From Antilocapra americana (taxonomy: Eukaryota > Chordata > Mammalia > Artiodactyla > Antilocapridae): DNA of 64,000 nucleotides. Within the stretch, counting starts at the first letter, position 1. Every line of letters starts with the position of its first letter. The position numbers and the translations under genes were made by a program. Below are positions 1 to 11,060 of this stretch, one piece after another. Where the stretch lies: the NCBI GenBank assembly GCA_007570785.1, contig ML660201.1, forward strand, positions 35,053,405-35,117,404, given 5' to 3'. Under the pieces are notes generated by a model. That model ran no database searches. It saw only the letters and a program-made list of their open reading frames with translations, and was not told where the DNA came from.

Positions 1-45
1 CTTTTGTTGGCTCCCTTGTCCCAGACGTTGGGCCAAGCCCATAAT

Positions 46-107
46 CTCATCCAGTTTTCATTACAACTCTAGAGGTAAACCGTTTATTATCTGCATTTGT
101 ATATAAA
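46..107 (+). repeat. MIR fragment, 5' half, split by a SINE
   Basis: Matches the MIR core (CTCATCCAGTTTTCATTACA and the 'aactctagaggtaa' block). The element continues after the Bov-tA at about 302-420, so the Bov-tA landed inside an older MIR. Confidence 0.55.
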
Positions 108-301
108 CGTGGGCTTCTCAGGTGGCACAGTGGTAAAGAATCTGCCTGCCAATGCAGGAGATGCAAGAGACTCAAGTTCAGTCCCTAGGTCAGGAGGATC
201 TCCATATTCTTGCCTGGAAAATCCCATGGACAGAGGAGCCTGGTAGGCTACAGTGCATAGGGTCTCAAAGAGTTGGATACAACTAAATGACTGAGCACAC
301 A
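108..301 (+). repeat. Bov-tA SINE
   Basis: Starts GGGCTTCTCAGGTGGCACAG and holds the tRNA-derived part (AATGCAGGAGATGCAAGAGA) and the BovA part (CATGGACAGAGGAGCCTGG). It ends in GACTGAGCACACAC. Orientation is sense to CADPS. Confidence 0.93.
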
Positions 302-422
302 CCTACATACATAGTAGAGACTCAGAAAGGTTTAGTGACCTTAGTGGATGTCTCAAGTCACATACACAGAGAGTGGCAGCATCAACTCTTGAATGCAGGT
401 CTCTTTAACTCCAGAATCTGTG
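302..422 (+). repeat. MIR fragment, 3' half
   Basis: Continues the MIR broken at 108. The decayed 'aggttaagtaacttgcc...cacacag...gtggcag' order is visible, then 'ctttaactccagaatctgt'. Confidence 0.6.
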
Positions 423-1034
423 GAATTATGGAATTCTGGTGTTATCTTGCTGTTTTACAAAATATACTTACATCTAAATATTTGCCATAGAGGAAACAAG
501 TTGCTCTTTAAAATGATGATTACTAGATAGTAAATTATTGAAAACTGGTGGTTTCACAGCAATGGGATATTTATCCAAAGAACTTCTGTCACACTTCTTT
601 TTGATTCCAACATTCCCTGCATTTATTAAGTTTTAGTTTTTTCCTCTGCAACACTAAAGCAAATAAGTTGATGAAGTAGTCTAGCCTATTCTCAAGTATG
701 CTGATCCTGAGTGGTTATAAAATATTTATGTAGGTCATTTAAGTTGCATCAGAAATGGTTTCCAATCAGAGTGAAATCATCTCTTAGCTTAAGCAAATGA
801 TGCCAGTATAAAAAAAAAAATTGCAATTATGCCCAGCCTAGACACTCTCTGCTGTAGACCTCTTGCAGGGGGGAAAAAAAGAATTTAATGTCCTTTTCAC
901 ACAGCATTTGTATTCTTATATAACTCACGCCTTCCTCTTTCTCTTTAGTTGACCAACTGTGAATGCTGTCCTTTAGGAACTCAAGAAAAGGAAATTTTGA
1001 GGTTATTTTTTTAAAAACCCAAGCTTCCCTTGGA

Positions 1035-1685
1035 GATTTTACTCTCCTGAATAAAACTCGCAATAGCTCCCCATTGCTTATAGGATAAAGTTCAAGCTTT
1101 TAGATTTTTTTTTTTTTTTAACATTTTGGCCGCACCATGTGGCTTGTGGGATCTTAGTTCCTCGATCCTGGATCAAGCCCGTGCCCCCTGCAGTGCACAG
1201 ATTCTTAACCACTGGACTGCCAGGGAATTCCTAAGTTCAAGCTTTTTAACACACGATTCACAACCATCCATGACCTGGGCCTTCCTTACACCTCACCATC
1301 TAATATTTAACCACTTAGAGTTTCTCCACCATCATGATTTCTGTACCTTTTTTCATGCTCTTCCGTCTATCTTGAATGCTCATTCCAGTTTTCTTTATTT
1401 GACTATTTTCCACTTGTCTTTAAAACCCCAGCCCCTTTTTCACACCCTGTGGGAAGTCTCCCCATCCGTGCACTGGTTTTAGCTAAGATCCCATCTGAAC
1501 TCCTTAATATCAGTGGTAGACTGGAGATTTCTGTTGAAATCATCTGAGCACATCTGCCCTGTGCAATAGACTAAAAGTTCCACAAGGGCAAGATGTGTTT
1601 TATTCATCTTTGTCCATCAATGTCTGGCACTTTCTGGCTATTCAGTATACGTTTGTTGAATGAAGACATGAATGAACATGAGCCC
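1035..1685 (+). repeat. L2 LINE 3' fragment, split by a CHR SINE
   Basis: The L2 3' signature is recognisable: 'ctccccattgcttataggataaagt' before the SINE; afterwards 'catgacctgggccttcc', 'tgctcattccag', then 'ccacaagggcaagatgtg' and the terminal 'tttgttgaatgaagacatgaatg'. The CHR SINE at 1104-1232 interrupts it. Confidence 0.7.
1104..1232 (-). repeat. CHR-type tRNA SINE, antisense
   Basis: The poly-T at 1107-1120 is the reversed tail. It contains GGCCGCACCATGTGGCTTGT and ends ACTGGACTGCCAGGGAATTC. It is flanked by the target-site duplication AAGTTCAAGCTTT (1088-1100 and 1233-1245). Confidence 0.85.
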
Positions 1686-2061
1686 ATGAGGAAGAACTTG
1701 AGGTGGGAAGTCAGTGAGGCAGAGAAGACTTTGAAAATACAATTCCAGGGAGGTGAGAAGACCAGTGTGAGGCATGCAGCTAATGCATAGAAGACAGCAT
1801 GTGTATACTTGTTGAGCCAGTGTTTACTGTTAACATCTATATGCTAACATAAGAGGTAGAGTGATGGGCAAGATAAATAAGGACCTTTATGGAGCTTTCT
1901 TCTAGGTCATAAGCTTAGAATACTGTGGGGGGGGGGGAAGTGCTTGAAAGAAATAAATAAGATAAAGGTGGTAGAAGGAAGGGATTTTTGACTGGATGGT
2001 TAGAGCAAGTATCTTTGAGAAAAAGATTTTGGAGATGATACCTAAATTTGGTAGGGTGGAA

Positions 2062-2712
2062 AACCAGTCTTTCTTTAGGCTGGAGAGTCGTAGTTTCTCT
2101 TAACTGTGGAGTCTGCTCCCCATGGGTGGGGCTAGACCAATGCCTTGTGGAGGTTTCTTGATTGGGGTGACGTGTGCCTGTTTTCTGGTGGATGGGACTA
2201 GATCTCGTCTCTCTGGAGGGCAGTGCAGTGTCCAGAAGTGAGTTTTGGGGTGCCTTTGGTTTTGGTATGTGTCTGGGCAGCCTGCCTGCTAACGTTCAGA
2301 GTTGTGTTCCTGTTTTGTTGGAAGATAGGTGTGGGGCGTCCTGCACTGGAGCTTGCTGGCTCTTGGGTGGAACTTGGTCTCAGTGTAGATATGGAGGCCT
2401 TTGGGTGGGCTCTCATCTATTAATGTTCCACGGGGGTTGGGAGTTCTCTAATGCTCCATGGTCCTGGAGTTGAGTCTCCTGTTGTTGGGGTTCAGGCTTG
2501 GCCTCTTACAGTAACATCAAGACTTCTCAGGCCACACAGCACACAAGTCCAGACTCCTCATGCCAGGAGATCAGTTGCCTTTCTAAATGCCTGGGATCCT
2601 CTGCCAGTGTTCAGAAGTTGTTCTTTAGGAATTGTTCCACGTGGAGATGGTCTTGTGATGTATTTGTAGGGGAGAAGGCGGTCTCCTCTCCCTATTTGTC
2701 TGCCATCTTTGA
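2062..2712 (-). repeat. L1 5' UTR-like segment, antisense (orphan 5' end)
   Basis: Read on the minus strand, the segment begins close to an AAGATGGCAGAC start typical of L1 5' ends. It runs through 'acttctgaacactggcagag' and on through the GT-rich leader common in ruminant L1 copies. No ORF1 or ORF2 sequence follows it, so only about 650 bp of the 5' end remains. An endogenous LTR is an alternative I cannot exclude. Confidence 0.5.
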
Positions 2713-3344
2713 TTCAGCCCTGGAAGCCAGTTTTGTCAGGAGCTGCTGGAAGAGTATTCTAGTGCATATAAAGGCCTTGAGGTGGGACAGAGTCAAGATT
2801 TTTGAGGGAGAGAAAATCTATCATGATACAGAGGTCGGGTTGGGAATCTAGAGGGCCTGAGTTCAAAAGGAAGATGATTAGTAAAACTTAGGTTGGCTTG
2901 TGGGTGACTCAGAGACCAAAGACTCAGAAGCCTGCAGAGAATGGACCCTGTGGGGTCCATGAGGCTACAGCAATGAGACACGGGTCTGAAGGAGAGTCTC
3001 CCACAGGCTAAAGACTGGTACCCACATTGTATAAACTGATATGTGGGAGGAGAAAGGAGAAATTAGATTTGAGAAAATTCTTTACCTAAACTACTGAGAC
3101 CCTAACATTCACTGGAAAGAACTCTTGGATTCTTTACCATTAGTCCCTCCTTTGTAAACACAAGCCACAGATTTTCTAGCCCCCACAAATCTATCAGCAG
3201 GGTCCTCCTATCCCTAGGGAGGGGCTGACAGTGACATAGGATTAGCAATGGTTTCTGCTCTATTTTTTATTACTATCCAGCATCAATGGAATAAAAATAG
3301 CTCATATCAGTGCTGATTTATGTGAAACAACTCACATCACAAGG

Positions 3345-3466
3345 GTTAACACATTGACTCTGAAGTTAGACTCCTTGAGTTCAAATACTGCATCTTGCAC
3401 TTACCAGCTCTGTGGCTTTTGGCAGATTACCAAGTGTGTGGCTTCATTTCCTCATCTGTCAAATGG
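3345..3466 (-). repeat. MIR, antisense, first part
   Basis: Reads as a reversed MIR core: 'gagttcaaatactgcatctt', 'cttaccagctctgtggcttt', then 'tttcctcatctgtcaaatg'. A Bov-tA interrupts it at 3467; it resumes at about 3685 with 'aaaatgggtgtaagaggagataataag'. Confidence 0.8.
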
Positions 3467-3683
3467 GCTTCCCAGGGGGCACTAGTGGTAGAGAACCTGC
3501 CTGCCAATGCAAGAGACATAGGAGATGCAGGTTCAGTCCCTGGGTCGGGAAGATCCCCTGAAGGAGGACTCAGCAGCCCCCTCCAATATTCTTTCTTGGA
3601 GAATCCCATGGACAGAGAATCCTGATAGGCTATGGTCCATAGAGTCGCAAAGAGTCAGACATGACTGAAGTGGTTTAGTGTGC
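3467..3683 (+). repeat. Bov-tA SINE inside a MIR
   Basis: Runs from GGGCTTCCCAGGGGGCACTA to AGTCAGACATGACTGAAG. The short flanking repeat CAAATGGG / CAAAATGGG marks the insertion in the older MIR. Confidence 0.93.
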
Positions 3684-3770
3684 AAAATGGGTGTAAGAGG
3701 AGATAATAAGGTATGCCCTGTGGGTTTTATGAAGCATATTTAGAGAACATAGAAATGCTTAGAATAGCTC
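3684..3770 (-). repeat. MIR, antisense, second part
   Basis: Continuation of the MIR split by the Bov-tA: 'gggtgtaagaggagataata', then 'tagagaacatagaaatgctt'. Confidence 0.6.
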
Positions 3771-3834
3771 TTCATACAAACTGATGTAAAAGCAAGCTTC
3801 CATCACTGATTTAAGTATTATTAACTGCTCTTAT

Positions 3835-3905
3835 CAGGTGAGTAAGGTTTGCTACCCCTACTCTACATCTGGGAAAACTTTAAAGGCTTTATGTCTTTTG
3901 ACAAG
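3835..3905 (+). repeat. MIR fragment, 5' of the BovB insertion
   Basis: Decayed MIR core ('ctctacatctgggaaaactt'). The MIR 3' part resumes at 4441 ('gcatagctgggatttgagcc'), so the BovB fragment between them was inserted into it. Confidence 0.5.
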
Positions 3906-4440
3906 GTGTGGAAACAGTGACAGACTTTATTTTATTGAGCTCCAAAATGACTGTGGATGGTGACTGCAACCATGAAATTAAAAGATACTTGCTCCTTGGA
4001 AGTAAAGCAATGACAAACCTAGAAGGCATATTAAAAAGCAGAGACATTACTTTGCCTACAAAGATCCTTATAGTCAGAGATATGGTTTTTCCAGTAGTCA
4101 TGTATGGATGTGAAAGCTGGACAATAAAAAAAGGCTGAGCACCAAAGAATTGATGCCTTTGAACTGTGGTGCTGGTGGACTGATGCTGAAGCTAAAGCTC
4201 CAATACTTTAGCCACCTGATGCAAAGAGCTGACTCATCGGAAGAGACCCTGATATGCTGGGAAAGATTGAAGACAGGAGGAGAAGGGATCAACAGAGGAC
4301 AAGATGGTTGGATGGCATCACCGACTCAATGAACATGAACTTGAGCAAGCTCTGGGAGATGGTGAAGGACAGGGAAGCCTGGTGAGCTTCATTCCATGGA
4401 GTTGCAAAGAGTCAGGCATGACTGAGTGACTGAACAATGA
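3906..4440 (+). mobile_element. BovB LINE 3' fragment with internal deletion
   Basis: The + strand encodes the C-terminal part of the BovB reverse transcriptase: 'VTDFILLSSKMTVDGDCNHE', then MVFPVVMYGCESWTIKK, with a frameshift after the lysines. It then jumps from 'gaactgtggtgctggtgga' straight to 'ctgatgctgaagctaaag', missing the segment that usually lies between. The 3' end is 'agtcaggcatgactgagtga'. The copy is non-coding and 5' truncated. Confidence 0.9.
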
Positions 4441-4515
4441 TAGCAGAGCTCTTTGGTGGCATAGCTGGGATTTGAGCCCAGACTGATTTCAGAGCCCAAG
4501 CTCTAAATCATCACT
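4441..4515 (+). repeat. MIR fragment, 3' of the BovB insertion
   Basis: 'catagctgggatttgagccc' followed by 'agcccaagctctaaatcatc' matches the MIR 3' core. Confidence 0.65.
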
Positions 4516-5629
4516 CTTATCATACTTTTTTTATTCAGAGTTGTCATCTGGGTTGGAAATTTGCCCATTTATTTATGCTGTTATTTTGACAAATTTTGAG
4601 TATAGCTTTTATTTGGGTTTGTGGGGCATTAAGAGAAGGGGGGCATAATTAGCTAGAATTGGAATTCTTGCTCTTCAAGAGCTTATGTATGGTGTTATTT
4701 ACAGTTTATAATAATGATTCTGAGAAACAAAGTCATCAAACATACATGTATGTATACATACCCACCTCATCCTTTGATGGTTTTAGTTTTTTTCTCTAAT
4801 TTTCTCTGAAAATTGGAAATCTATATACATATGTAGTAAAATTCTCTAAAACCTATAATAACTGCCCTCAGAAAATAACCCTGTCCCTAATCCATGTGAG
4901 ACAACCAAGTCTTCTTTAGGGAGGGTCACAAGATGTCAAGGGACAGGCCCCTGGTTATTCGGTGCAGTCATTTTTGAGCAGTGGTTTGTGTCAAAAGGTT
5001 TGTGTTCTGGTTTAACAGTCATGCTGGCAAATGAGAAAGGATACTTAATGGGATGGTCTGCTGCATATATTAGCTCCAGCCGCTCCCATAATTCTTAATT
5101 CAGTTCATGGATAAATTTGATCAGCAGCAACACTGAAGTGGATTCTGTATAATTCAGGTCTGAGCTGGAGTCTTTCCAAGAAGACTCACAGAGAAAACCA
5201 TAAGGGCCCTGCTTTGTATAAATAAGTTTCTGTTTCACCTTTAACAACAGTATTGACCCCAAAGAGACCATGGAAGAAAGCTTCCAATTAATAGACCTGT
5301 TCTAATAGATCAAATAAAGAGTCATGCCATATTCTACACCATATTAAATGTTGTGCATTATATTTCCCCATTGTACATGTGTTGTGAACTTGGCATTCCC
5401 AACTTTGTGCAACATTGGTTTGAAAATGGAGCAAAGCAGGGACAGAACTAATGAAGAAGAGTACTTCCAAACACTTCTCAAACAGATAACCGTTAGGCAG
5501 TTTTTGTTGTTGTTGCTTTGTTTTGTTTTTTAGTCACTTGACTATTGATGTTTTTTAAAGGTATACGTATGTTTTTATTTTATTCACCTCTCATGTCTTT
5601 CTAGTTTATTAACTGAGCCGGTGAGTACC
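4516..5629. other. Unassigned intronic stretch
   Basis: AT-rich sequence with no recognisable repeat or coding signal. A TGTATGTATACATAC-like alternating tract is near 4746. Confidence 0.5.
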
Positions 5630-5836
5630 CAACACTCCACTGAGTACTTGGAATGTATCATCTCATTTAATCTTTGTACCTCCGTGTGTGGTTGATGTTA
5701 CTGCTATTCTCGTTTTATAGATGAAGAGAATAAGGCACAGGAAAAATTTTCTCATAAGTGTCAGAGCTGGGCTTCCAGTCCAGGTAATTGGACTCCAGAA
5801 TTCATGCTCTAAATCTTTATGCTCTACTGCCTCCCA
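5630..5836 (+). repeat. MIR SINE
   Basis: 'gtatcatctcatttaatctt', 'gttttatagatgaagagaat', 'gtgtcagagctgggcttcca' and the final 'ctctactgcctcc' follow the MIR order over nearly its full length. Confidence 0.85.
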
Positions 5837-6194
5837 AAAGGAGATTATCAATAAATATTTGTTCCATAAGTGACTTATGTGTGCTGTAGTTGTGAGGACT
5901 TACTAAGGGCCTATGACAGAGGATGTGGCCTTTAAAAATTAATACAGTGCACTTTTTATCCAAATGCACTGATTATCTCATGGTGGTTTACTTTATGAAA
6001 AAATGTGTTTCTACAGAGGATCTTCCTCTTCCTAACTCCCAAACTTGGGATTAGAGACATTCCCTGAGAATGCTGTGAGTCAGCATCTTTTCAGCATTGA
6101 CTATAGTTTACCTTCTCATCGACCTCTAAGGTTTGTCTAAACCACTGGTGTTAACAGTGTGACTCTCCTGCAGCTTCATGGTCAGAGCCTTGAT

Positions 6195-6400
6195 AATGAA
6201 AGCAACAGGAACCATTTATTGAGGGCTTGCTCTGTGCTAGACATGTGCTCAGCACTTAATGTGCATTGTCATTCAGTATTTACAGATTGTTTCCATTTAG
6301 ACAATGGGAAACAGTCTCAGAGAAGTAAAACAGCTTGCTCAGGATAACACGTTTAGAAAGTGATGTTAAGAAGACTGATCCCCAGCTCATGCCCTCATCC
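6195..6400 (+). repeat. MIR SINE
   Basis: 'ccatttattgagggcttgct', 'gtgctagacatgtgctcagc' and the decayed 'acaatgggaaacagtctcag' core are visible. Confidence 0.75.
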
Positions 6401-6569
6401 CTGGTGCTGTGCTGCCCAGTGTGCATTCTGGTGCCACTCTGCTTGCCCTGCTCTGCCTAGCCCAGGGTTTGGTGCCAGGGACAGAGATCCTAGTACCTGC
6501 TGACGATGGAAAGATCCATTGGTTATTTGATTGACTGATGAAATGGAAAGTTCAACAGTTGTCTCTAGA

Positions 6570-6728
6570 AGGATGCTTCTGAACTGTTACTTTGCATATG
6601 AATCACCAGAGGACCTTGTTAAATGCAACATCAGGTACCAGAGGTTTCAGATAGGGAATGAGGATCTGCATTTCTAACAAACTCCCAGGTAACCCTGGGA
6701 CTGCTGGTCCATAGACCACATTTTGCAT
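6570..6728 (-). repeat. MER20-like hAT MITE, antisense
   Basis: 'gaatcaccagaggaccttgt', 'gatctgcatttctaacaaac', 'tcccaggtaaccctgggact' and 'gctggtccatagaccacatt' match MER20 read backwards. MER20 copies elsewhere have been linked to endometrial enhancers; nothing here shows such activity. Confidence 0.7.
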
Positions 6729-6734
6729 TGCAAG

Positions 6735-6905
6735 CCTGTAGCTACTGTGTGGTTATTTCGATTTAGAATAGTTAAAATTAAATTAAATTAAAATTCAGTT
6801 TCCCATGTGCACTTGTTACGTCTCTCAAGTGCTCAATAGCCTTATGTGGCTGTTATCTAACATATTGTACAAGCAAATCAAAAACACTTCAGTCATCACA
6901 AAAAG
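6735..6905. repeat. hAT-Charlie MITE (MER3-like)
   Basis: 'gtagctactgtgtggttatt', an AT-rich (TTAAA)n centre and 'caagtgctcaatagccttat' give the typical layout. The exact family name is uncertain. Confidence 0.6.
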
Positions 6906-7289
6906 TCCTATGATTCTGCACTGTTGGAGAATGCCCAGGTACTATAGAAAAATATAATGTGCTTTAGGAATCACAAATACATTCTTGTCTCATCTTACTG
7001 GTTTGAAATAGTGTCTATTTTCTCATTAACAAATGAGAAATCTTTGATGGGAAATGTCAATATTGTGCAAAGAATACTGGTAAATATGTTTTTGTTTTTA
7101 TGTTTAGGATCCAACATCTGTGCTTGAGGAAAAAAAAGACACTTAAAAAAAAAAATAACCAGTCACAGTATTGTCATGACTCCAAAAGCACCAGAACCTC
7201 GTTGAAAATGCTCTACTTAGAAAACATGAAAACATACCTGCAAAACCAATGCTCTCTGATCCTTTTTAGTCACAGTTATAACTTTTCAC

Positions 7290-7316
7290 TTTATCTATCT
7301 ATCTGTAGATAGATAC
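7290..7316. repeat. TATC/GATA palindromic microsatellite
   Basis: Three TATC units, a GT, then two GATA units form a short self-complementary tract. Confidence 0.8.
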
Positions 7317-7794
7317 CTTGTATAAGACTCAACTTTTATGCTCTGGTATCTAGAGGTAATGGTAATTGTCAGCAGAGCAAGGAAAATCTTTTTTTGCTCA
7401 TTGATGATATATAGAAAAACGTCATTTTGTCCAATCCTCTCATTTTGCAGATAGGTAAACAAAGGTTCAAACGGAGAACCAATTTCAATTAAGTGCTAGT
7501 TAGAGCTGGTTTTAGGTGCAAGGCGATATTTGCAGAACTGATGTGCATCTAATCACCCCTCCCCTCTCCTCCTGGATAATCAACCTTTAAATGACTCAGT
7601 GATCCCTGAAGAACACTTTTTATTTCCCCTTGCACTATTAGTTTGTTTTATTTCCTCTTGCCCTTTTTATTTCCTTGCACTATGGGGAAGATATACATGG
7701 CCACATTGAATTTGGAAACAAATTGTCCAGAATGGAAGCAAATAAGGCTACAACGTTTACAAAGTAATTTCTTTTTGTGTCAGTGGTACCTACT
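7317..7794. other. Unassigned intronic stretch
   Basis: No coding signal. A MIR-like remnant may lie near 7425-7530 ('tctcattttgcagataggta'), too decayed to delimit. Confidence 0.4.
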
Positions 7795-8095
7795 CATTAT
7801 AGGAATTTAGGAACTACAAATGAGAAAAGAGAATAAAATTTAAATCACCCATAGCAATTATTCAGAGCTACTACTATGAACTTGGTGATTATGTAGCCTT
7901 TTCTGTGCAAGAAATTTATAAAAATATATATATCACATATTCCTTTGTAATATCATTAACATTTTCCCAAATCATTCATAAGATTCTAAATAATTTCTAG
8001 TGGCCAAAGTAATAACTTTATTGTATTCTAACATCAAAACATATCCTTTTGACTCACAGAAGCATTTATATCACTTCTTCCTTTTATTATGTTAA
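7795..8095 (-). repeat. Old L1 (L1M) 3' region, antisense
   Basis: 'aaaatttaaatcacccatag' and 'cacatattcctttgtaatat' fit the reversed 3' UTR of an L1M element. Heavily decayed. Confidence 0.4.
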
Positions 8096-8914
8096 ACCAC
8101 CCTGTGGTTGTAGGAGTAATTGACATGAGTTTCTTTATGATAAGTTCCCCAAAATGGTACTAAGTGGTGAAATATTTTTAAAAAATTTAAGCCCTCTGTT
8201 GCAGAGTTTAAAGTCTGCTCCAAAATGCTTGTATTCCTGAACCTAAGAGAAAATATGCAAAAGTAAGCTCCCTGAAAATATGGACTCATTTTATTTCAGA
8301 CTATCTGCAGAACCTAGAAGAGTACTTAACAGATAGTAGACCCTCAATAAAAATTTATTAGCTCAGAGTCTGGCAAATAATGATGTTTGATAAACGTTAA
8401 TTGCAGTATACCGTCTTTGAAGTTATTATTCTCATAGCTCACACATTCTCACTGCATGACAACATCTTTATAGGTTTATTTGGAATAATGTCTAAAAATA
8501 AACATAACACCTTTGAAAACTCCAGTCTAATCCCTTTTGTATTCTCCTGTGGGTCATTTCCTTTGCTGACTTGTCTTTGGAACATGTTCAGTGTAGCACT
8601 GGTTTCTGCCTTTTTTGTTTGCTTTTTTTTTTTGCCCATTTATTTGTTAAACTTCATGCTGTCACTTGATGTCGACTCATCTACTCAGACTCAAAGAATA
8701 CAACTCATTGGGGGCAAATTTGCCATACTGAATTTACGAAAACCAGCAGCAGAAAAATGATCGAAGTGTGCCATGTCCAACGTTAGTGCTTTTTTGTGTG
8801 TCTGCTGACTGGACCTGTGTCATCTTTCCTTTTTCCAGGGAGTGTGGCACAATTCAAAATAGTGGCTTTAGTTTAGAACTTGGGTCTGCCATCCTGGCTC
8901 TGTGATTACACAAA

Positions 8915-8985
8915 GACAACATTGTAAATCAACTATACTCCAATAAAATTGAAAATTTATTAAAATGTAAAAAAGATTAAAATCA
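8915..8985 (+). repeat. L1 3' tail fragment
   Basis: 'acattgtaaatcaactatac' followed by 'tccaataaaattgaaaattt' and an A-rich run resembles the extreme 3' end of artiodactyl L1 copies. Short, so the family is uncertain. Confidence 0.4.
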
Positions 8986-9482
8986 ATAATAGAATAATTA
9001 CCCAGCCTCCATAAGTCTTGTTCTCCTCACTTGCAGTAGTAGTGCCTATTTCTCAGAGTTGTCAAGAAGCGCCCCCAAGATAGTGCACAGAAAGCTTTTA
9101 GCATCAAGTCTAGATCAGAATGAATACCCAGGATACAGTGAGCATTGATACTAGAACCTCATTGCCATGAGTGATTTACCCGGAATATATGTCCTGTTTT
9201 ATGTTCCCTGGGGTCTAGTTTATGAACTTGACACTGGCTTTCAAATTCTGAGATTAGTGCATTAGATGTTGCTGAGCTTGCCATTTGGGAAATCTTGCAG
9301 CAGATTATTATTGAGCCATTTTCGACTAAATGAAAGTAAGACCGGAAGTTGCCAAGCAAATGCTTCTGACACTCCAGAGATCCAGGAAAATGTTGTAACT
9401 GGAACTTGAACCAAACCATCTCCATTCTTAATTCAAAGTGTCAGCCTGGTGGTGGTGATAACAAAGGTCATCACAGCTGATG

Positions 9483-9695
9483 AATGAGTGCTTATTTTTG
9501 GCTGGGAAGGGCGCATTTATATATAGTATCTCATTTAATTCTTACAACAAGCACAGATGTAAGTGCTATTTATTCTCAGAAGCTGAGATAATCTATTAAT
9601 TTGTCCAGGATCACATAGCTGGGAACTATGGAGCTGTGACCAGAAACCAGTTTAACCTAGATTGAAAATCTGTGCTCTCTCCTACCACAAACTGC
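9483..9695 (+). repeat. MIR SINE
   Basis: 'tagtatctcatttaattctt', 'tgtccaggatcacatagctg' and the terminal 'tctgtgctctctcctaccac' follow the MIR order. Confidence 0.8.
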
Positions 9696-10285
9696 TCTGT
9701 AAAACCAACTTTTCAGAAGGTAGTCCCTGCCCTCACCAGAAGTCAGTGAGGTCATTTTTTTTTTCTGATCATTGAAAATTCTGCCAAATCACCAGGATTG
9801 AATGTGTAGCCAGACTCATCTTAGAAACTAACTTCTGTTTCCTGTTTTCAATCCTATTTAAAATCAGTGAAAAATACCCTAAGCCAGTAGCCTTTCAAAT
9901 CTGAAATTCACAGAAACGTTTTTTTAAGTCTTCTTGGAAAAATACCTAAGTGAAATCCCACTTCCTTTGTAAGAAGAGATTTATTTTGCCTGTATTCATT
10001 AGCTCTCCAGTTGAGCACACAGCGAGAAACAAGACAACAGATTATTCAAATAAGCCAGTCATCTGATTGAAAACACACTAATAACCTTGTTACTGTGGGG
10101 AAGCCCTCTCTGCTGGAAAGTCTGTTTGGCAACAAGTCATGTCATTGACTCAGGAGCTAGAACAGGGACTAAAGGGCATGTGTAAAGGCGTGTGCAGAAT
10201 TTAAAAGTGCAGCTGTGTGGGTCTCCCAGGTCATCCTGATGGATCTTTAAAATGCATACATTGAAGGCATTCATCTTTTTTCTTT
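9696..10285. other. Unassigned intronic stretch
   Basis: No open frame, RNA motif or recognisable repeat. Mixed-composition intronic sequence. Confidence 0.45.
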
Positions 10286-11060
10286 TTAAATATAACTGAC
10301 CTACAACACCATATTAATTCCAGATGCACAACATAGGGATTTGATGTTTCTGTACATTACACAGTATTTCTGGTTACTGTCTGTCACCATACAAATTTAT
10401 TACAGTATTGTTGCCTGTATTCCCTATGCTATACGTTTCGTTCCAGTGACGTACTCATTTTGTAAGTGGGAATTTGTACTTTTTAATCTCCCTCTCCTAT
10501 TTCACTCATCCCTTTGGACAACCATCTACTTGTTTCTGAGCCTGTTTCAGATTTGTTCATTTGTTTCAATCTGTTCATTTGCTTTGTTTCTCAATTCCAC
10601 ACATAAGTGAAGTAAGTAAAGTCACTTAGTCGTATCTGACTCTTTGCGACCCCATAGAATGTAGCCTACCATGCTCCTCCATCCATGGGATTTTTGCAGG
10701 CAAGAGTACTGGAGTGGGGTGCCATTGCCTTCTCCAGAGGCTCTTCCTGACCCAGGGATCAAACTCAGGTCTTCTGCATTATAAGCAGATGCTTGACCGT
10801 CTGAGCCACCAGGGTAGCCACCATGTAAATGAAATCATATGGCATTTGTCTTTGTCTGACATACTTCACTTAGCATAATACCTTCTAGGTCATTCCATGT
10901 TGTTGCAAATAGCAAGATTTCACTCTCTTTTATGGCTATATAATACTCTACTAGATAAATAGATACCACATATTCTTTATCCAGTTATCCATTAGTGGAC
11001 ACTTATGTTGCTACTATATCTTGGCTTTAATAAATAATGTTATAATGAACATGGGGATGT
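10286..11060 (-). repeat. Old L1 (L1M) 3' region, antisense, split by a BOV-A2
   Basis: 'gatgcacaacatagggattt' and 'gtctttgtctgacatacttc', then 'aatgttataatgaacatggg', are the reversed 3' part of an L1M. A BOV-A2 occupies 10615-10822, and BovB abuts the left end of the decayed L1 at 11061. Confidence 0.8.
10615..10822 (-). repeat. BOV-A2/Bov-tA SINE, antisense, nested in L1
   Basis: Starts 'taaagtcacttagtcgtatc' and ends 'ctgagccaccagggtagcc'. The flanks CACATAAGTGAA and ACCATGTAAATGAA look like a decayed target-site duplication of the host L1. Confidence 0.9.

Noticed and set aside
108..301. tRNA gene, because of the tRNA-like 5' part of the SINE
   Set aside because: All such copies here are tRNA-derived SINEs with decayed boxes and BovA tails; no intact cloverleaf was seen.
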